A stretch of 52,610 bases of DNA from Myxococcales bacterium (GTDB lineage: Bacteria > Myxococcota_A > UBA9160 > SMWR01), in NCBI GenBank assembly GCA_029881215.1, contig JAOUNA010000003.1:1-52610 (forward strand), given 5' to 3'. Position numbers and translations under genes: made by a program. Of this stretch, positions 50,625-52,610 are shown piece by piece; the first letter of the stretch is position 1; each line of letters begins with the position of its first letter. The notes beneath the pieces were generated by a model, which ran no database searches, was not told the origin of the DNA, and was given only the letters and a program-made list of their open reading frames with translations.

Positions 50625-52610
50625 GTCGCGAGCCTCCTCGGAATCGCCTGCGCCCAGCGCGCGTGCAGCTCGTCGATGAGCACGTCGATCCAGGCCGAAG
50701 CGCCGGAGGGCCCGACCTGCAGGCGCTCGCCACCCGTCTCGCCCACGCGTCGCGCCGGAACGCCGCGCTCGGCAGCCAGCGCGAGCAGCGCCGCCGGCTG
50801 CGGCGTCGCGACGATGGCGCGGCCCGTCGATTCCCCGAACAGGACCGCGTCGGGGCGGATCGCGTCGTCCAGCTCGATGCGCGCGCCGATGCGCGCCGGG
50901 CCGGTGAACGTGCACTCGGCCAGCGCCACGGCCAGCCCGCCGTCGGCAACGTCATGGATGCTCGAAGCGAGCCCGTCCGAAACCGCCGCCGCCAGCAGCC
51001 CGGCCAGGCGTCGCTCGTGCTCGAGATCGACGCTCGGCGGCCGGCCCCGCTCGAGACCCCGGCGCAGCGCGAGCCACTCGCTGCCCCCGAGCTCCTCGCG
51101 GTTCTCGCCGAGCAGCACCACGGCGAGGTCCGCCGCGGGGAAGTGGGACACCGCGTGGCACTGCCAGTCTTCCAGCAGTCCCACCATCACGATCGTCGGC
51201 GTGGGGAAGATGGCGCGCCCCGAGGTCTCGTTGTAGAAGGAGACGTTGCCCGACACGACCGGCGTGCCGAGCGCCCGCGCCGCGTCCGTGAGCCCGCGCG
51301 TCGCTTCGGCAAACTCCCACATGATCTCGGGGTGCTCCGGGTTTCCGAAATTCAGGCAGTTCGTCAGCCCGATCGGTCGCGCTCCCGTGCACGCGACGTT
51401 CCGCGCCGCCTCCGCCACGGCGGCCACGGCTCCCTGGTAGGGATCGAGCCAGCACCAGCGCGGGTTGCAGTCCGAGGCCATCGCGATGCCCTTGCGCGTC
51501 GCCGTGCCGTCCCTGCGCTTGACGCGGATCAGGGCCGCGTCGCCGCCCGGTCGCAGCACGGTGTCGCCTTGCACGAACTGATCGTACTGCCGATAGAGCC
51601 AGGCCTTCGAGCCGAGATTCGGCGCATCGAGGAGCGCCAGCAGGGCCTCGGCCGGCTCCGCCTCGGGCGGCACCGAGGCGAGGTCGAGCTTCTGTCGCTC
51701 CAGCAGATCCGCCGGCTCTCGCGTCGGGCGGTCGAGCTCGGGGCTGCACTTTGCGACGGGATCCACCGGGATGTCGACCACCTCGCGGTCGTGCCAGCGG
51801 ATGCGCATGCGCCCGTCGTCCGTCACGCGCCCGACCACCACGGCGTCGAGATCCCAGCGCTCGAAGATCGCGCGCACTTCGTCCTCGCGCCCCGCGCGCG
51901 CAACGAGCAGCATGCGCTCCTGGCTCTCGGAGAGCAGCAGCTCGTAGGGCGTCATGCCCGTCTCGCGCTGCGGCACGCGATCCAGGTCGAGCTCGATCCC
52001 GGTGCCGGCGTTGCTCGCCATCTCGAACGAGGAGCAGGTGAGCCCGGCGGCCCCCATGTCCTGGATGCCCACGACGAGATCGGTCTCCATCAGCTCCAGG
52101 CAGGCCTCGATCAGGCATTTCTCCGTGAACGGGTCGCCGACCTGCACGGTGGGTCGCTTCGCATCGCTCTCCTCGTCGAATTCCGCGGAGGCCAGCAGGC
52201 TCGCGCCGTGGATTCCGTCGCGTCCGGTCTTGCTCCCGACATAGATGACGGGGTTCCCGATGCCCGCGGCGCTGGCGAGAAAGACCCGATCCGCCTCCAC
52301 CACACCCAGGCTGAAGGCGTTGACCAGGATGTTGCCGCGGTAGCACTCGTGGAAGCTCGTCTCGCCCCCGACCGTCGCCACGCCGACGGAGTTGCCATAG
52401 CCGCCGATGCCCTCGACCACGCCCCGCAGCAGGTACTGATGGCGTGGGTCCTCGAGCGGGCCGAAGCGCAGCGAATCGAGCGAAGCGACCGGGCGCGCGC
52501 CCATCGTGAACACGTCGCGCAGGATCCCGCCCACGCCCGTCGCGGCCCCCTGCCTGGGCTCGACGAAGGAGGGGTGGTTGTGGCTCTCCATCTTGAACAC
52601 GACGGCCAGC
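50621..52610 (-). CDS. purL: Phosphoribosylformylglycinamidine synthase II (5' part outside window)
   Basis: Partial gene; 663 residues are visible and the N-terminus lies beyond the window. Typical blocks: [16 protein letters not shown] at the start, [13 protein letters not shown], and [15 protein letters not shown] near the end. It converts FGAR to FGAM with glutamine and ATP in purine synthesis. The short form without a fused glutaminase is indicated by length, so PurQ and PurS should be encoded elsewhere. The frame is open to the window edge. Confidence 0.95.
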   Translation of the reverse strand, partial: LAVVFKMESHNHPSFVEPRQGAATGVGGILRDVFTMGARPVASLDSLRFGPLEDPRHQYLLRGVVEGIGGYGNSVGVATVGGETSFHECYRGNILVNAFSLGVVEADRVFLASAAGIGNPVIYVGSKTGRDGIHGASLLASAEFDEESDAKRPTVQVGDPFTEKCLIEACLELMETDLVVGIQDMGAAGLTCSSFEMASNAGTGIELDLDRVPQRETGMTPYELLLSESQERMLLVARAGREDEVRAIFERWDLDAVVVGRVTDDGRMRIRWHDREVVDIPVDPVAKCSPELDRPTREPADLLERQKLDLASVPPEAEPAEALLALLDAPNLGSKAWLYRQYDQFVQGDTVLRPGGDAALIRVKRRDGTATRKGIAMASDCNPRWCWLDPYQGAVAAVAEAARNVACTGARPIGLTNCLNFGNPEHPEIMWEFAEATRGLTDAARALGTPVVSGNVSFYNETSGRAIFPTPTIVMVGLLEDWQCHAVSHFPAADLAVVLLGENREELGGSEWLALRRGLERGRPPSVDLEHERRLAGLLAAAVSDGLASSIHDVADGGLAVALAECTFTGPARIGARIELDDAIRPDAVLFGESTGRAIVATPQPAALLALAAERGVPARRVGETGGERLQVGPSGASAWIDVLIDELHARWAQAIPRRLAT

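Noticed and set aside
1-52610. CRISPR array, prophage, insertion sequence or origin of replication
   Set aside because: No regularly spaced repeats, phage genes, transposases with terminal repeats, or DnaA-box clusters were found by reading.

Overview
The window is GC-rich and densely coded. It looks like a chromosomal segment of an uncultured deltaproteobacterial-type Gram-negative bacterium, perhaps a Myxococcota or Desulfobacterota relative. I infer this from a PagL-like lipid A deacylase, beta-barrel porin-like proteins, PEP-CTERM secreted proteins, a PilZ/DUF4388 protein and a menaquinol-type cytochrome b operon with a multihaem cytochrome. No rRNA is present, so the taxonomy is an inference only.

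Layout. 1-3365: the end of a Rieske gene, cytochrome b and a nine-haem c-type cytochrome, translationally coupled. 3398-5003: a sodium:solute symporter with a 41-residue partner. 5160-11078: mixed accessory genes (SDR, outer-membrane protein, PYROXD2-like oxidoreductase, PagL-like protein, arginase-fold protein, unknown helical protein). 11156-21106 (minus): an 11-subunit complex I operon, nuoABCDHIJKLMN, without nuoEFG. 21684-22385 (minus): a NicO-type nickel/cobalt transporter with a His-rich loop. 22986-35440 (plus): a full acetyl-CoA synthase/CO dehydrogenase (Wood-Ljungdahl carbonyl branch) operon: an HMA-like protein without CxxC, cooS/acsA, acsB, acsD, acsC, acsV, acsE, two CooC-type ATPases and a DUF166 protein. 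A near-consensus sigma-54 promoter lies upstream. 35544-42924: accessory genes (clostripain-like protease, UroD-type protein with a PAS protein, two PEP-CTERM loci, an SDR) with several long non-coding gaps and a diverged repeat pair. 43103-52610: housekeeping genes (tRNA-Gly, UDP-sugar dehydrogenase, pgsA, lytic transglycosylase, nadB, PilZ/DUF4388 protein, purF, partial purL).

How the parts may work together. CODH/ACS either makes acetyl-CoA from CO2, CoA and a methyl group or runs in reverse to oxidise acetyl units, exchanging electrons with ferredoxin. A complex I without the NADH module (NuoEFG) next door could take electrons from reduced ferredoxin and pass them to quinone. The cytochrome b/Rieske/multihaem cytochrome operon could then oxidise the quinol. 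The NicO transporter would serve the nickel enzymes. This ferredoxin-to-quinone-to-multihaem-cytochrome route is my hypothesis; the window holds no methyl-branch genes (fhs, folD, metF, fdh) and no terminal oxidase. The most interesting new element is the HMA-like protein, whose gene overlaps cooS.
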